Assembly (NCBI RefSeq): GCF_017745275.1
Contig: NZ_JAGHZS010000006.1
Coordinates: 62,001 to 126,000, forward strand
Origin: Chitinophaga sp.
GTDB lineage: Bacteria; Bacteroidota; Bacteroidia; Chitinophagales; Chitinophagaceae
Reading direction: 5' to 3'
Length of the DNA stretch: 64,000 bases
Position 1 is the stretch's first letter; each line of letters opens with the position of its first letter. Below, in pieces: positions 35,351-44,192 of the stretch. The translations under genes and the position numbers were made by a program. A model generated the notes under the pieces. The model was not told the origin of the DNA. It was given only the letters and a program-made list of their open reading frames with translations, and did no database searches.

Positions 35351-36787
35351 ATGTTGACAGTTTTATTAATATTGATTCCTTTCATAGCGGGCCTTATCGC
35401 ATTTGGTCTGAAGGGGTCCGGGCCAAAGGTACTGGGCATCATTTCATCACTGGCAACAGTGGTGATATCAATTGGAACGTGGTGTACCTTTCGTACTACT
35501 CCTGATAGTCTGAACTTCGTTGCAGATTGGATCCCGCAGCTTGGAAGTCAGTTCAGGGTGGGGTTAGACGGAATGGCAGTAATGCTATGCTTACTTACAG
35601 CAGTAGGTTTTCTGTTGATTTTCATTACTATTTACAGTCGTAACTATGAAAATCCGGGTTCTTTCTATGGCTTGATGCTATTGGCGCAAGCTGGTTTGAT
35701 GGGGGTGTTTACCGCATATGATGCCTTACTGTTTTATGTCTTCTGGGAGCTGGCATTGATACCGGTATATTTCCTCTGCTCTATGTGGGGTGGAGAAAAA
35801 CGTATTGCTGTTACTTTCAAATTCTTCATTTATACTTTCCTGGGTTCTCTGCTGATGATGGTAGGTATTATCTACCTCTATTTCCAGACTCCGGACCATA
35901 GTTTCAGCTGGACAACTTTCAGTAGTCTGCCACTGGTTCCGGAACAACAGAAATGGTTGTTCTGGGTCTTCTTTATTGCCTTTGCTATCAAGATGCCGGT
36001 GTTTCCATTTCACACCTGGCAGCCGGATACTTATGAACAGTCTCCCACGCCGGTGACAATGATCCTGTCTGGTTTAATGGTGAAAATGGGATTATTCGGA
36101 TTGATTCGCTGGTGTTTGCTGCTGGTTCCCCAGGGAGTTGGTATGTGGGCTGATGTGGCGATCGTGTTGTGTATTATCGGCATTATTTACGCATCTGCTA
36201 TTGCAATGGTGCAGAATGATCTCAAGCGTTTGATTGCCTATTCTTCCATCGCCCATATTGGTTTGATGTGTGCTGCTATATTTGCAGATAATGAGCAAAG
36301 CCTGCAGGGAGCACTTGTACAGATGTTCAACCACGGGATTAATATTATTGGCCTGTGGATAATCGTAGATGCAATTCAGCAACGCCTTGGAGTAAAGAAT
36401 ATGGATCAGCTGGGCGGCATAGCCCGGAAAGCACCACGTATGGCGATCTTCTTCGTTATTATCTGTCTTGCTAATATTGGTTTACCGCTTACGAATGGTT
36501 TCATTGGCGAGTTCCTGATGTTCAGCGGATTGTTCCAATATAATCACTGGTTCATGGCCTTTGCCGGATTGGGAATTATTCTTTCTGCAGTATATACCCT
36601 GGGTATGATCCAGAAAGTAATATTCGGAGAAAGTAATGACTTAACCGAAACTACTACTGATCTGCAACCGGGAGAAACGTTGGCCCTGAGCCTGATAGTG
36701 ATGATGATCCTTGTACTGGGTGTATATCCTAAACCGATGCTGGATCTGGTGAGTAGCACCACCGAGGTATTCAATAAAGTATTTTGA
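35351..36787 (+). CDS. nuoM: NADH-quinone oxidoreductase subunit M
   Basis: Antiporter-like proton-pumping subunit of 478 residues. Family elements are FYVFWELALIPVYFLCSMWGG near 131, IKMPVFPFHTWQPDTYEQSP near 217 and MVQNDLKRLIAYSSIAHIGL near 286. It follows nuoL by 33 bases. Confidence 0.95.
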   Translation: MLTVLLILIPFIAGLIAFGLKGSGPKVLGIISSLATVVISIGTWCTFRTTPDSLNFVADWIPQLGSQFRVGLDGMAVMLCLLTAVGFLLIFITIYSRNYENPGSFYGLMLLAQAGLMGVFTAYDALLFYVFWELALIPVYFLCSMWGGEKRIAVTFKFFIYTFLGSLLMMVGIIYLYFQTPDHSFSWTTFSSLPLVPEQQKWLFWVFFIAFAIKMPVFPFHTWQPDTYEQSPTPVTMILSGLMVKMGLFGLIRWCLLLVPQGVGMWADVAIVLCIIGIIYASAIAMVQNDLKRLIAYSSIAHIGLMCAAIFADNEQSLQGALVQMFNHGINIIGLWIIVDAIQQRLGVKNMDQLGGIARKAPRMAIFFVIICLANIGLPLTNGFIGEFLMFSGLFQYNHWFMAFAGLGIILSAVYTLGMIQKVIFGESNDLTETTTDLQPGETLALSLIVMMILVLGVYPKPMLDLVSSTTEVFNKVF

Positions 36788-36855
36788 TATCCGGGAGTAT
36801 GAAAACGGAATTTCAGAAGAGAAAAATTTGTAACGGGGTTTTGTAACGCAAAAAT

Positions 36856-38229
36856 ATGAATGCACTAATTTCTACTGCTTTATCGGGCGTTGTACTGATG
36901 TTTGTTGGTTTATTTGTACGCAATAAGCAGCATATTAAATTTTTTGCCATCGCGGCCATCCTGATAGCATTTATTGCTAACCTGGCACAGTATCCGTCTG
37001 TGGAACTTGGCGGATATGTAATGTACGGCATGATTGAAGTGACCAAATTTGGGGTGATATTCAATGCAGTAGCGTTGGGAGCCACCTTGTTATATTTCCT
37101 GTTATCCGGCAGTGAGTTTGAAAAAGTGGGAGAGCATGTAGGTGATTATTTTGCACTTATTTTCTTCATCCTGGCGGGTATTACCCTGGCGTCTTCTTTC
37201 AGCAACCTGCTGATGTTGTTCCTGGCCATCGAAATCATGTCTATCCCTCAGTACATACTGGCTGGGGCAGATAAGAAGAGCCTGAAAAGCAATGAAGCAT
37301 CGCTGAAATATTTCCTGATGGGATCTTTCTCTACTGGTATCCTGCTGATGGGTATAACCCTGATTTATGGCGCTGCCGGTACCTTTGATCTTTCCGGGTT
37401 AGGAGTAGGCGCAGGAAGCGTGCATCCGCTGGCGTTATGTGGTATTATTCTTATCGTATTTGCATTATCATTTAAAGTGTCTGCGGCACCGTTTCACTTC
37501 TGGACACCAGATGTATACGATGGTTCGCCTACCGTGTTCACCTCTTTCATGTCTACCATTGTGAAAGCGGGTGCTTTTGTAGCTTTCCTGCGGATGTTCC
37601 ACACTTCTTTTGCAGGGGGCAGCATCAGCCAGCACTGGACTTTAATATTATCTATCATCACCGCCGTTACCCTGGTTATCGGTAACTTCAGCGCAGTATT
37701 TCAGCAGAGTGTTAAACGTATGCTGGCTTACTCCAGTATTGCCCAGGCAGGTTTTATGCTTTTTGCAGTAGTAGCGATGAATAATCTGGGCGGACAAGGC
37801 ATTGTGTTGTATGCCGCTGCTTATAGCATTGCTACCATCGGCGTGTTTGCAGTATTGATGAAACTGAAAGATTATACCTTCGAAGGATTCAATGGCCTGG
37901 CACGTAAGCAGCCTTTACTGGCAGCAGCTGTGGCAGTATTCATGTTTTCACTGGCAGGTATTCCTGTAACTGCAGGTTTCTTTGCGAAATATTTTGTGTT
38001 GTCTGCTGCTATCCAACACGGTCATTTACTGTGGCTGGTGATTATTGCAATACTCTGTGCAGCTATCAGCGTATACTACTATTTCCGCGTGATTATCGCG
38101 ATGTATTTCAAAACCGGTGAGCCGGAAGTTGAGCCGGTATCTGGTGGCTTTAAAGCTGCCCTGATACTCACCATTGCATTGGTGCTGGTGTTGGGATTAT
38201 TCCCTAACCTGCTGCTGTGCTGGATCTAG
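36856..38229 (+). CDS. nuoN: NADH-quinone oxidoreductase subunit N
   Basis: Third antiporter-like subunit, 457 residues, last gene of the operon. It has IEIMSIPQYILAGADKKSLKS near 130, FKVSAAPFHFWTPDVYDGSP near 212 and SVKRMLAYSSIAQAGFM near 288. The C-terminus is PNLLLCWI with TAG at 38227-38229. Two bases later an almost perfect 111-base palindrome begins, so the operon end and possibly the last codons were shaped by that repeat. Confidence 0.94.
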   Translation: MNALISTALSGVVLMFVGLFVRNKQHIKFFAIAAILIAFIANLAQYPSVELGGYVMYGMIEVTKFGVIFNAVALGATLLYFLLSGSEFEKVGEHVGDYFALIFFILAGITLASSFSNLLMLFLAIEIMSIPQYILAGADKKSLKSNEASLKYFLMGSFSTGILLMGITLIYGAAGTFDLSGLGVGAGSVHPLALCGIILIVFALSFKVSAAPFHFWTPDVYDGSPTVFTSFMSTIVKAGAFVAFLRMFHTSFAGGSISQHWTLILSIITAVTLVIGNFSAVFQQSVKRMLAYSSIAQAGFMLFAVVAMNNLGGQGIVLYAAAYSIATIGVFAVLMKLKDYTFEGFNGLARKQPLLAAAVAVFMFSLAGIPVTAGFFAKYFVLSAAIQHGHLLWLVIIAILCAAISVYYYFRVIIAMYFKTGEPEVEPVSGGFKAALILTIALVLVLGLFPNLLLCWI

Positions 38230-38231
38230 AA

Positions 38232-38342
38232 AAAGCAGAAAGCGTAAAGCAGAAAGCAAAAAGCTATTAAAGCGAATGACCGAAGCGGCTTCGGTCATTC
38301 GCTTTAATAGCTTTTTGCTTTCTGCTTTACGCTTTCTGCTTT
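38232..38342. repeat. Perfect 55-base inverted repeat IR-B after nuoN
   Basis: The arms 38232-38286 and 38288-38342 are perfect reverse complements over 55 bases, with a single central base. The outer arm is a series of 7-base units (AAGCAGA, AAGCGTA, AAGCAGA, AAGCAAA, AAGCTAT). The inner part contains TATTAAAGCGAATGACC. It starts two bases after the nuoN stop. It is related to the repeats at 42199 and 60288. It may end the nuo transcript, but it lacks a classical T-run terminator layout. Confidence 0.95.
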
Positions 38343-38411
38343 ATGCCGTTCATCCCAAAACAGATGGATTAAATAGGTATATTACATTAACTTTATAGGT
38401 AACCCTTCATT

Positions 38412-39689
38412 ATGCAATCAAAAGATATTTTTTCACTGGCATATCGTTCTGTAACTGGGAATAAGTTGCGTACAGGTCTTACTGTGGCTATTATCGCATT
38501 AGGTATTACGGTGCTGGTAGGCATTCTGACTGCAATAGACAGTATGAAGAGCAGTATCTACAGCAGTTTCGCCAGTATGGGAGCCAACAGCTTTTCGATC
38601 CGTAACCGGGGCATGCAGGTGCATATTGGGGATGATAACAGCAAAGCGTCTAAGGGCAACAAGAATATTAAGAAGGTAAAAAAATCCAATAGTAATAAGA
38701 CGATCACTTACCAGGAAGCCATTGCTTTCCGCGATCGCTATCATTTTCCGGCTATTGTAAGCGTTTCTTTTCAAGCTTCGGGTATTGCCACCATTTATAA
38801 AGATGAAAAGAAAACAAATCCTAATGTGCAGGTAATTGGAGGAGATGAACACTACCTGGAGATTTCCAATTATGAGATCGCCCAGGGAAGGGATTTTAAC
38901 CAGTTGGATGTGGAATCTGGCAGAAACGTAGCCATTTTGGGGAAGGATGTGGCGGAGAAAATATTTGGTAAGGAGATGAAGAACGTGGTGAATAGCAGTA
39001 TCCGGGTGGGAGATATCCGTTATCGCGTAATAGGAGTGTTAGCAAAGAAGGGAAGTAGTAAAATGATGAGTGCGGATAACGTGGTGATTACTACTGTGAA
39101 TAATACACGCAGAGTGTTTAACCGTCCTAATGCCAGCTACCAGATAGGGGTGAGTGTAAAAGATATCAAGCAGATGGATGCCGCGCAGGGAGAGGCTACC
39201 GGGCTTTTCCGGGTTATCCGTGGATTGGCGGTGAATGAAGAAGATAACTTTATGATCAGTAAAAGTGATAGCATTGCTGAAATGTTATTTGCCAGCCTGA
39301 GCAAGGTGAATTTGTTGGCCATTGTTATAGCGTTTATTACGTTATTGGGTTCTGCCATTGGGTTAATGAATATTATGCTGGTGTCTGTAGCGGAGCGTAC
39401 CCGTGAAATAGGCGTTACAAAAGCATTAGGTGCAACCAGTCATGTAGTGCGCACCCAGTTCCTGTATGAATCTATTATCATCAGTGTAATGGGGGGAGTA
39501 ATAGGCGTTATTATGGGAATGTTGGCAGGCAACATTGTTTCGGCCCTGTTGAATTCTTCTTTTATCATCCCGTGGTTATGGATTTTTATCGGGGTGAGTA
39601 TCTGCGCTGCGGTGGGACTGGTATCGGGTCTTTATCCGGCCTATAAGGCTTCTAAATTAGATCCTATCATTGCCTTGAGATACGAATAA
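38412..39689 (+). CDS. MacB/FtsX-type ABC transporter permease
   Basis: A 425-residue membrane protein. It has one N-terminal helix after AYRSVTGNKLRTGLTVAIIA, a large extracytoplasmic domain (about 50-290, MacB periplasmic core type), and three C-terminal helices containing LMNIMLVSVAERTREIGVTKALGA near 320-340, the FtsX-domain hallmark. Such permeases work with a separate ATPase and often a membrane-fusion protein to drive mechanical transmembrane work or efflux. Neither partner gene is next to it. The substrate is unknown. Confidence 0.88.
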   Translation: MQSKDIFSLAYRSVTGNKLRTGLTVAIIALGITVLVGILTAIDSMKSSIYSSFASMGANSFSIRNRGMQVHIGDDNSKASKGNKNIKKVKKSNSNKTITYQEAIAFRDRYHFPAIVSVSFQASGIATIYKDEKKTNPNVQVIGGDEHYLEISNYEIAQGRDFNQLDVESGRNVAILGKDVAEKIFGKEMKNVVNSSIRVGDIRYRVIGVLAKKGSSKMMSADNVVITTVNNTRRVFNRPNASYQIGVSVKDIKQMDAAQGEATGLFRVIRGLAVNEEDNFMISKSDSIAEMLFASLSKVNLLAIVIAFITLLGSAIGLMNIMLVSVAERTREIGVTKALGATSHVVRTQFLYESIIISVMGGVIGVIMGMLAGNIVSALLNSSFIIPWLWIFIGVSICAAVGLVSGLYPAYKASKLDPIIALRYE

Positions 39690-39736
39690 TATTTCATTAT
39701 CTTGTTGTTTTCCGTGTTCATGTAAAACAGTAAGCT

Positions 39737-41050
39737 ATGCCCTTATTGATCGTTATTGCAGCTATTATTTTACTGGTAATACTGGTAACCTGGTTGCGCT
39801 TGAATACCTTCCTTTCTTTCCTGGTTGTGTCTATACTGATGGGGTTGGCGTTACATATGAGTGTAACGGACATCACCCAGTCTATTCAAACCGGTATTGG
39901 CAAAACGTTGGGATCCCTGATTGTGGTGATTGTGTTTGGGGCTATGTTAGGAAAGCTGGTGGCGGAAAGTGGAGCCGCGCAACAAATAGCCGGCAAACTA
40001 ATGAACCTGTTCGGTCCTAAATACGTGCAATGGTCGCTGATGCTTACCGGCTTTATAGTAGGTATTCCCCTGTTTTATACCATTGGATTTGTATTGATGG
40101 TGCCGCTGATTTTTACTGTGGCAGCGCGCACTAAATTGCCGGCGGTATACCTGGGTATTCCGATGCTGGCCTCTCTTTCTGTTACACATGGTTATTTACC
40201 GCCGCATCCGTCTCCTACTGCATTGGTAGCGCAGTTTCATGCCAATATGGGGATGACGCTGGTATTCGGAATAATAGTAGCGGTGCCGGCCATCATTTTG
40301 GCGGGACCGGTGTTTTCCCGTTTTCTTAAGCAGTATGAAACGCCGCCCGGAAAATTATTTGTGGCGCCCCCGGTTCCGGAAGAGCAGCTGCCAGGACTGT
40401 TTATCAGCCTTTTTGCGGCATTGTTGCCGGTATTCCTATTGGCGGTAACGGCCGTCGTTAAATTATATACGAAAGAGGGAGAAGTAATATTCCAGGTAGC
40501 TAATTGGTTGGGAGACCCCTTAATTGTGATGTTGCTGGCAGTATTGAACGCGATGGTGTTATTAGGTTTAAGGAGGGGAATGCCAGCAAAAAAAATACTG
40601 GGTTTTATGGATGACGCGGTACGGGATGTGGCGGTGATCATCCTGATTATAGGTGGTTCCGGTGCGCTCACGCAGTTGCTGCATGATAGTAAAGTAAGCA
40701 GTTATATTGCTGAAACGCTGCAAAACCTGCACCTGCATCCGTTGCTATTGGCCTGGGGTATTGCCGCAATTATCAGGGTTTGTATCGGGTCTGCTACGGT
40801 GGCAGGATTAACCACTGCGGGTATTGTGGCGCCCATGATAGCTGCTTCCGGTGTAAATCCCAACCTGATGGTGCTGGCCACCGGTGCTGGCAGCCTTATG
40901 TTTTCTCATATCAATGATGCCGGTTTCTGGATGTTCAAAGAATACTTTAATTTGTCAGTGAAGGATACCATCAAAACATGGTCGGTGATGGAAACAATTG
41001 TTTCGGTAACAGGATTAATCGGGTGTTTGTTGTTAAGTATGGTGGTATAA
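39737..41050 (+). CDS. GntP-family permease (gluconate/D-serine type)
   Basis: A 437-residue proton symporter of the gluconate permease family with about twelve helices. Family-like elements are HGYLPPHPSPTALVAQF near 155 and GSATVAGLTTAGIVAPMI near 353. The family includes gluconate, idonate, fructuronate and D-serine (DsdX) transporters. The next gene, 46 bases downstream, encodes a D-threonine-aldolase/D-serine-dehydratase-like enzyme, which makes a D-hydroxy-amino-acid substrate plausible. That substrate is inferred from gene pairing, not read from residues. Confidence 0.88.
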   Translation: MPLLIVIAAIILLVILVTWLRLNTFLSFLVVSILMGLALHMSVTDITQSIQTGIGKTLGSLIVVIVFGAMLGKLVAESGAAQQIAGKLMNLFGPKYVQWSLMLTGFIVGIPLFYTIGFVLMVPLIFTVAARTKLPAVYLGIPMLASLSVTHGYLPPHPSPTALVAQFHANMGMTLVFGIIVAVPAIILAGPVFSRFLKQYETPPGKLFVAPPVPEEQLPGLFISLFAALLPVFLLAVTAVVKLYTKEGEVIFQVANWLGDPLIVMLLAVLNAMVLLGLRRGMPAKKILGFMDDAVRDVAVIILIIGGSGALTQLLHDSKVSSYIAETLQNLHLHPLLLAWGIAAIIRVCIGSATVAGLTTAGIVAPMIAASGVNPNLMVLATGAGSLMFSHINDAGFWMFKEYFNLSVKDTIKTWSVMETIVSVTGLIGCLLLSMVV

Positions 41051-41096
41051 CGGAGATGTATATACGTAAAAATAAATAGCCTCTAAATATTTTTTC

Positions 41097-42200
41097 ATGG
41101 AATGGTATCAGCTCACAAACGCAGCGCAGGTGGATTCTCCTGCTGTTGTTGTTTATAAAGACAGGGTAATAGAGAACATTGCATTGCTAAAAACAATGAT
41201 CGATGACATACAACGGTTACGCCCACACGTAAAAACAAACAAGATAGCGGAAGTCGCGCAGCTCATGCAGGACGAAGGAATAAAGCGTTTCAAGTGCGCG
41301 ACCATCGCCGAGGCGGAAATGCTGGGTATGACAAAGGCGCCCGATGTCTTAATGGCATATCAGCCGGTAGGCCCAAAAGTGGTGCGCTTACTGGAGTTGG
41401 TACAGAAATATCCGCAAACATCCTTCTCATGTATTACTGACAGTGCAGACGCGGCTTTAGCTATCAGCGATGCTTTTGCGGCGCAGGGACGTCGGTTGCC
41501 GGTATACGTGGATTTGAATGTAGGTATGAACCGCACCGGTATTAAGCCCGGGCAGGCAGCATTGGAACTGTACCAATACCTGCATACGCTACCGGGTATT
41601 ATTCCCGTGGGACTTCATGTATACGATGGGCATCTTCATGATACGGACATCACTATACGAAAAGAAAAATGCGATACCGCATATGCACCGGTGGCAGCGC
41701 TGGCAGCACAGATTACAGCCAGCGGTCTTCCGGCGCCGGTAATTGTTGCCGGTGGCAGCCCCACCTTCCCGATACATGCGCAAAGAAAGGATATTCAATG
41801 CAGCCCCGGTACCTTTATTTTCTGGGATTGGGGATATGGCCGGAATTTACCGGACCAGCCGTTTAAATGGGCGGCATTGGTGATCAGCCGGGTGATTTCT
41901 GTGATTGATGAAACGCATATCTGCCTGGACCTGGGACATAAATCAGTAGCTGCTGAAAATCCACAGCCAAGGGTACACTTTCTTAATGCGCCAGCGGCAA
42001 CACCGGTATCTCAAAGTGAAGAACACCTCGTGTTGCAGGTAGCTGACTCGTCACAGTATCCGGTAGGTACTTTATTTTATGGAGTACCGCTGCATATTTG
42101 CCCCACAGTAGCACTATACGAAAAAGCATATGTAACGGAAGGGAATACAGTAATTGCGAACTGGCGCATCGTAGCGCGTGACAGGCAAATTATTTTGTAA
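41097..42200 (+). CDS. D-threonine aldolase/D-serine dehydratase-like PLP enzyme
   Basis: A 367-residue fold-type III (alanine-racemase-like barrel) enzyme. The PLP lysine is expected in RPHVKTNK (near residue 48). The C-terminal beta domain carries His333-Ile-Cys335 in PLHICPTVAL, in the position where this family binds its metal. The His-x-Cys pair recalls the zinc site of eukaryotic-type D-serine dehydratase rather than the His-x-Asp of described D-threonine aldolases; this comparison is from memory. The expected reactions are cleavage or dehydration of D-threonine or D-serine. The GntP-like transporter upstream may supply the substrate. The stop codon TAA is fused to the first unit of the repeat at 42199. 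Confidence 0.85.
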   Translation: MEWYQLTNAAQVDSPAVVVYKDRVIENIALLKTMIDDIQRLRPHVKTNKIAEVAQLMQDEGIKRFKCATIAEAEMLGMTKAPDVLMAYQPVGPKVVRLLELVQKYPQTSFSCITDSADAALAISDAFAAQGRRLPVYVDLNVGMNRTGIKPGQAALELYQYLHTLPGIIPVGLHVYDGHLHDTDITIRKEKCDTAYAPVAALAAQITASGLPAPVIVAGGSPTFPIHAQRKDIQCSPGTFIFWDWGYGRNLPDQPFKWAALVISRVISVIDETHICLDLGHKSVAAENPQPRVHFLNAPAATPVSQSEEHLVLQVADSSQYPVGTLFYGVPLHICPTVALYEKAYVTEGNTVIANWRIVARDRQIIL

Positions 42201-42311
42201 GCATAAAGCATAAAGCAGAAAGCAAAAAGCTATTGAGGCGATTGATCTAAGCGAGTATAATATCCGTTTTAATCAATCGCCTCAATAGCTTTTTGCTTTC
42301 TGCTTTATGCT
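42199..42311. repeat. Long inverted repeat IR-C after the D-amino-acid enzyme gene
   Basis: Perfect 40-base arms (42207-42246 and 42272-42311) enclose a 25-base loop. AAGCNNA heptamers run from 42199, so the first one overlaps the TAA of the upstream gene (AAGCATA, AAGCATA, AAGCAGA, AAGCAAA, AAGCTAT). The inner part TATTGAGGCGATTGAT matches IR-B and IR-D apart from changes compensated on the other arm. The right arm ends on the stop codon of the convergent minus-strand gene. Confidence 0.94.
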
Positions 42312-42700
42312 CAATAATATAATTGCGACAACACATCCGTTTCATCATACGACTTGGGTTTCAACCCCAGGTATTCTGTGTACTGTGTGAGTGTAAACAA
42401 AGGTTTTAATTTTGCGTGCAAACCATTTTGTATGCTGTTCATTTTGGTGGTATAAGCTTTCTCATTACTTTGTTGCAAGGACTGCAGGGCTACTTTTTGC
42501 CGGAGGTATCCGGTTACAATGTTCAGTAATTTAGGCTTTTGTACGGCCGTTAATGATAACGATTTATCCAGCTTACTGACAATGGAACTGGCAGTACCTT
42601 CTATATTCATGGTTGGCGCCTGAAACAATGTATTCATCGCCAATGCGGTATAGGAAAAAAAGCATACCAGCAAGAGTCCTGAAGCGATCAGTTTTTTCAT
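42311..42700 (-). CDS. Small exported helical protein with LTxxQ-like motifs
   Basis: A 129-residue protein with a signal peptide (about 1-21, ending TALA). The mature part is mostly helical. It contains LTAVQ at 50-54 and a similar FTLTQ at 102-106, spaced like the paired LTxxQ motifs of Spy/CpxP periplasmic chaperones. The likeness is motif-level only. Its stop abuts the right arm of the repeat IR-C. It may be co-transcribed with the lipoprotein gene upstream (58-base gap). Confidence 0.65.
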   Translation of the reverse strand: MKKLIASGLLLVCFFSYTALAMNTLFQAPTMNIEGTASSIVSKLDKSLSLTAVQKPKLLNIVTGYLRQKVALQSLQQSNEKAYTTKMNSIQNGLHAKLKPLFTLTQYTEYLGLKPKSYDETDVLSQLYY

Positions 42701-42757
42701 GTGTAGCGTGGATTTAGATGTTGTTGGTGATAGCTATTTAAATATATTAAATAGTCC

Positions 42758-43492
42758 CTATTGCATCACCATTTTCACGTATTGAATTTGTGTGTTGCCT
42801 TCTTCATCAATAGTGATGTATTCAGACAGGATGGTTTTATTATTTATCCATTGCACCATGCCGGGGCCCCAATCGGTCAGGCTTGCTTCTCCCACTGGCT
42901 TTATATCGTTGTTATCCACGGAAAATAATTGAAATCCATTCGGATCAAAGGCTGCTACCAGGTCCATTGAAGCAGTGAGAATATATTTTTTGTCAGGGGA
43001 AATATAGGGTGCTGACCAGGTCATCATGGAATCACCATTCACAGTGTTAACCAGTTCAAAGGCACTGCCTTCATAGTAGGTAACGAAAAATCCTTTTCTT
43101 TTAATAGATGGATAATTAGCGGCAAAAGTATATCCGATATAATCTTCTCCTTCGCTGTTGTTGTTGGCCATCACTCTTTGCTTGCCATTGGCCAGCTGAA
43201 TGGTTAGTTTGGTGCCTTCTCTTTTTACGGCAGTATCTTTGGCGAGTACGTCGGTTTCAACAGAATCTACTGCAGGGAAAGGATATTTATCAAAGTCAGC
43301 TTTCTCAATAAAGTAAACGAAGAAAGTTTTATTGCCTAACTGAACGGTATCGTCCGGAATACTATGAATAGCGGGAGGGGTAGAATCGTTGGCGGCGGTT
43401 GCATTACCTGCCTGCTTATTCTTGCACCCCACCACCAGTATGGCAGCAGTATACAGGAGGAACCAAAACTTATTCATCATCTTTTGTCGCAT
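42758..43492 (-). CDS. Lipoprotein of unknown function
   Basis: A 244-residue product (possibly starting four or five codons later, at MMNKFW or MNKFW) with a lipobox (ILVVGC), so it is probably lipid-anchored. The mature part looks like an all-beta domain, with segments such as NKTFFVYFIEKADFDKYPF and GDSMMTWSAPYISPDKKYIL. It resembles WD-like or DUF-type outer-membrane lipoproteins in Bacteroidota, but I cannot name the family. It lies 42 bases downstream of the rhomboid protease gene and on the same strand. Confidence 0.72.
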   Translation of the reverse strand: MRQKMMNKFWFLLYTAAILVVGCKNKQAGNATAANDSTPPAIHSIPDDTVQLGNKTFFVYFIEKADFDKYPFPAVDSVETDVLAKDTAVKREGTKLTIQLANGKQRVMANNNSEGEDYIGYTFAANYPSIKRKGFFVTYYEGSAFELVNTVNGDSMMTWSAPYISPDKKYILTASMDLVAAFDPNGFQLFSVDNNDIKPVGEASLTDWGPGMVQWINNKTILSEYITIDEEGNTQIQYVKMVMQ

Positions 43493-43534
43493 TTAAGTAT
43501 ACAAATGTAAGTATTTAGACTTTTGGGAAGGCGG

Positions 43535-44158
43535 CTAAGCGGATAGTCTTTCTCCATCTGTTTTTGTTAACGTGAAGAAGAGCAGATATCCGAGAAGCGT
43601 GCCACTCAGAAAGCCGGCCAAATGTGCCGCGTTATCTACTCCCTGCGAGATAACGGCAGCTATTACGTTTAAAGCTATAAATAAGCCGATATAAGCCAGT
43701 AATGCCTGTCGTACCTTCCGGTGGAAGAGAGGGGTGGTCAGCAGCGCCATAAACACTCCGAAAATGCCGAAAATGGCCCCTGAGGCACCCACGCCCACTG
43801 CACTTTTATGGCACCAGATACTCACATAATCTGAAATAATACCGGTAAGGAGGTACGCCATTCCATAACGAAGGCTTCGTAACACAGGCTCCAGGAAAAA
43901 GCCACCAATGAAAAGTCCCAGCATATTGGTGATAAGGTGCCATAATCCTACGTGTAAAAACATACTGCTTAATAAGCGCCAATACTCCCGCTGGCCAACG
44001 GTTAGCGGCCAATAGTTTGCACCGGTATGCAGTAATTGAGCGCCATCTCCAAGCCATATATCCATGCCTGTTATAGCGGTATATCCGAACACCCCGATGT
44101 TTATTCCTATTACCACCAGCGTAACCGGCATTAATTTGAGTCGGTCTGTGATTTTCAT
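43535..44158 (-). CDS. Rhomboid-family intramembrane serine protease
   Basis: A 207-residue, six-helix membrane protein that cleaves transmembrane substrates. The Ser-His dyad is Ser126 (GVGASGAIFG) and His179 (DNAAHLAGFLSG). The oxyanion-hole region HVGLWHLITNML (His74, Asn78) is also intact. It heads a minus-strand cluster of envelope proteins. The start at 44158 gives a short cytoplasmic N-terminus. The substrate is unknown. Confidence 0.92.
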   Translation of the reverse strand: MKITDRLKLMPVTLVVIGINIGVFGYTAITGMDIWLGDGAQLLHTGANYWPLTVGQREYWRLLSSMFLHVGLWHLITNMLGLFIGGFFLEPVLRSLRYGMAYLLTGIISDYVSIWCHKSAVGVGASGAIFGIFGVFMALLTTPLFHRKVRQALLAYIGLFIALNVIAAVISQGVDNAAHLAGFLSGTLLGYLLFFTLTKTDGERLSA

Positions 44159-44192
44159 CTCCTAAAAGTTAATGAAAAATCACCAATCACGC

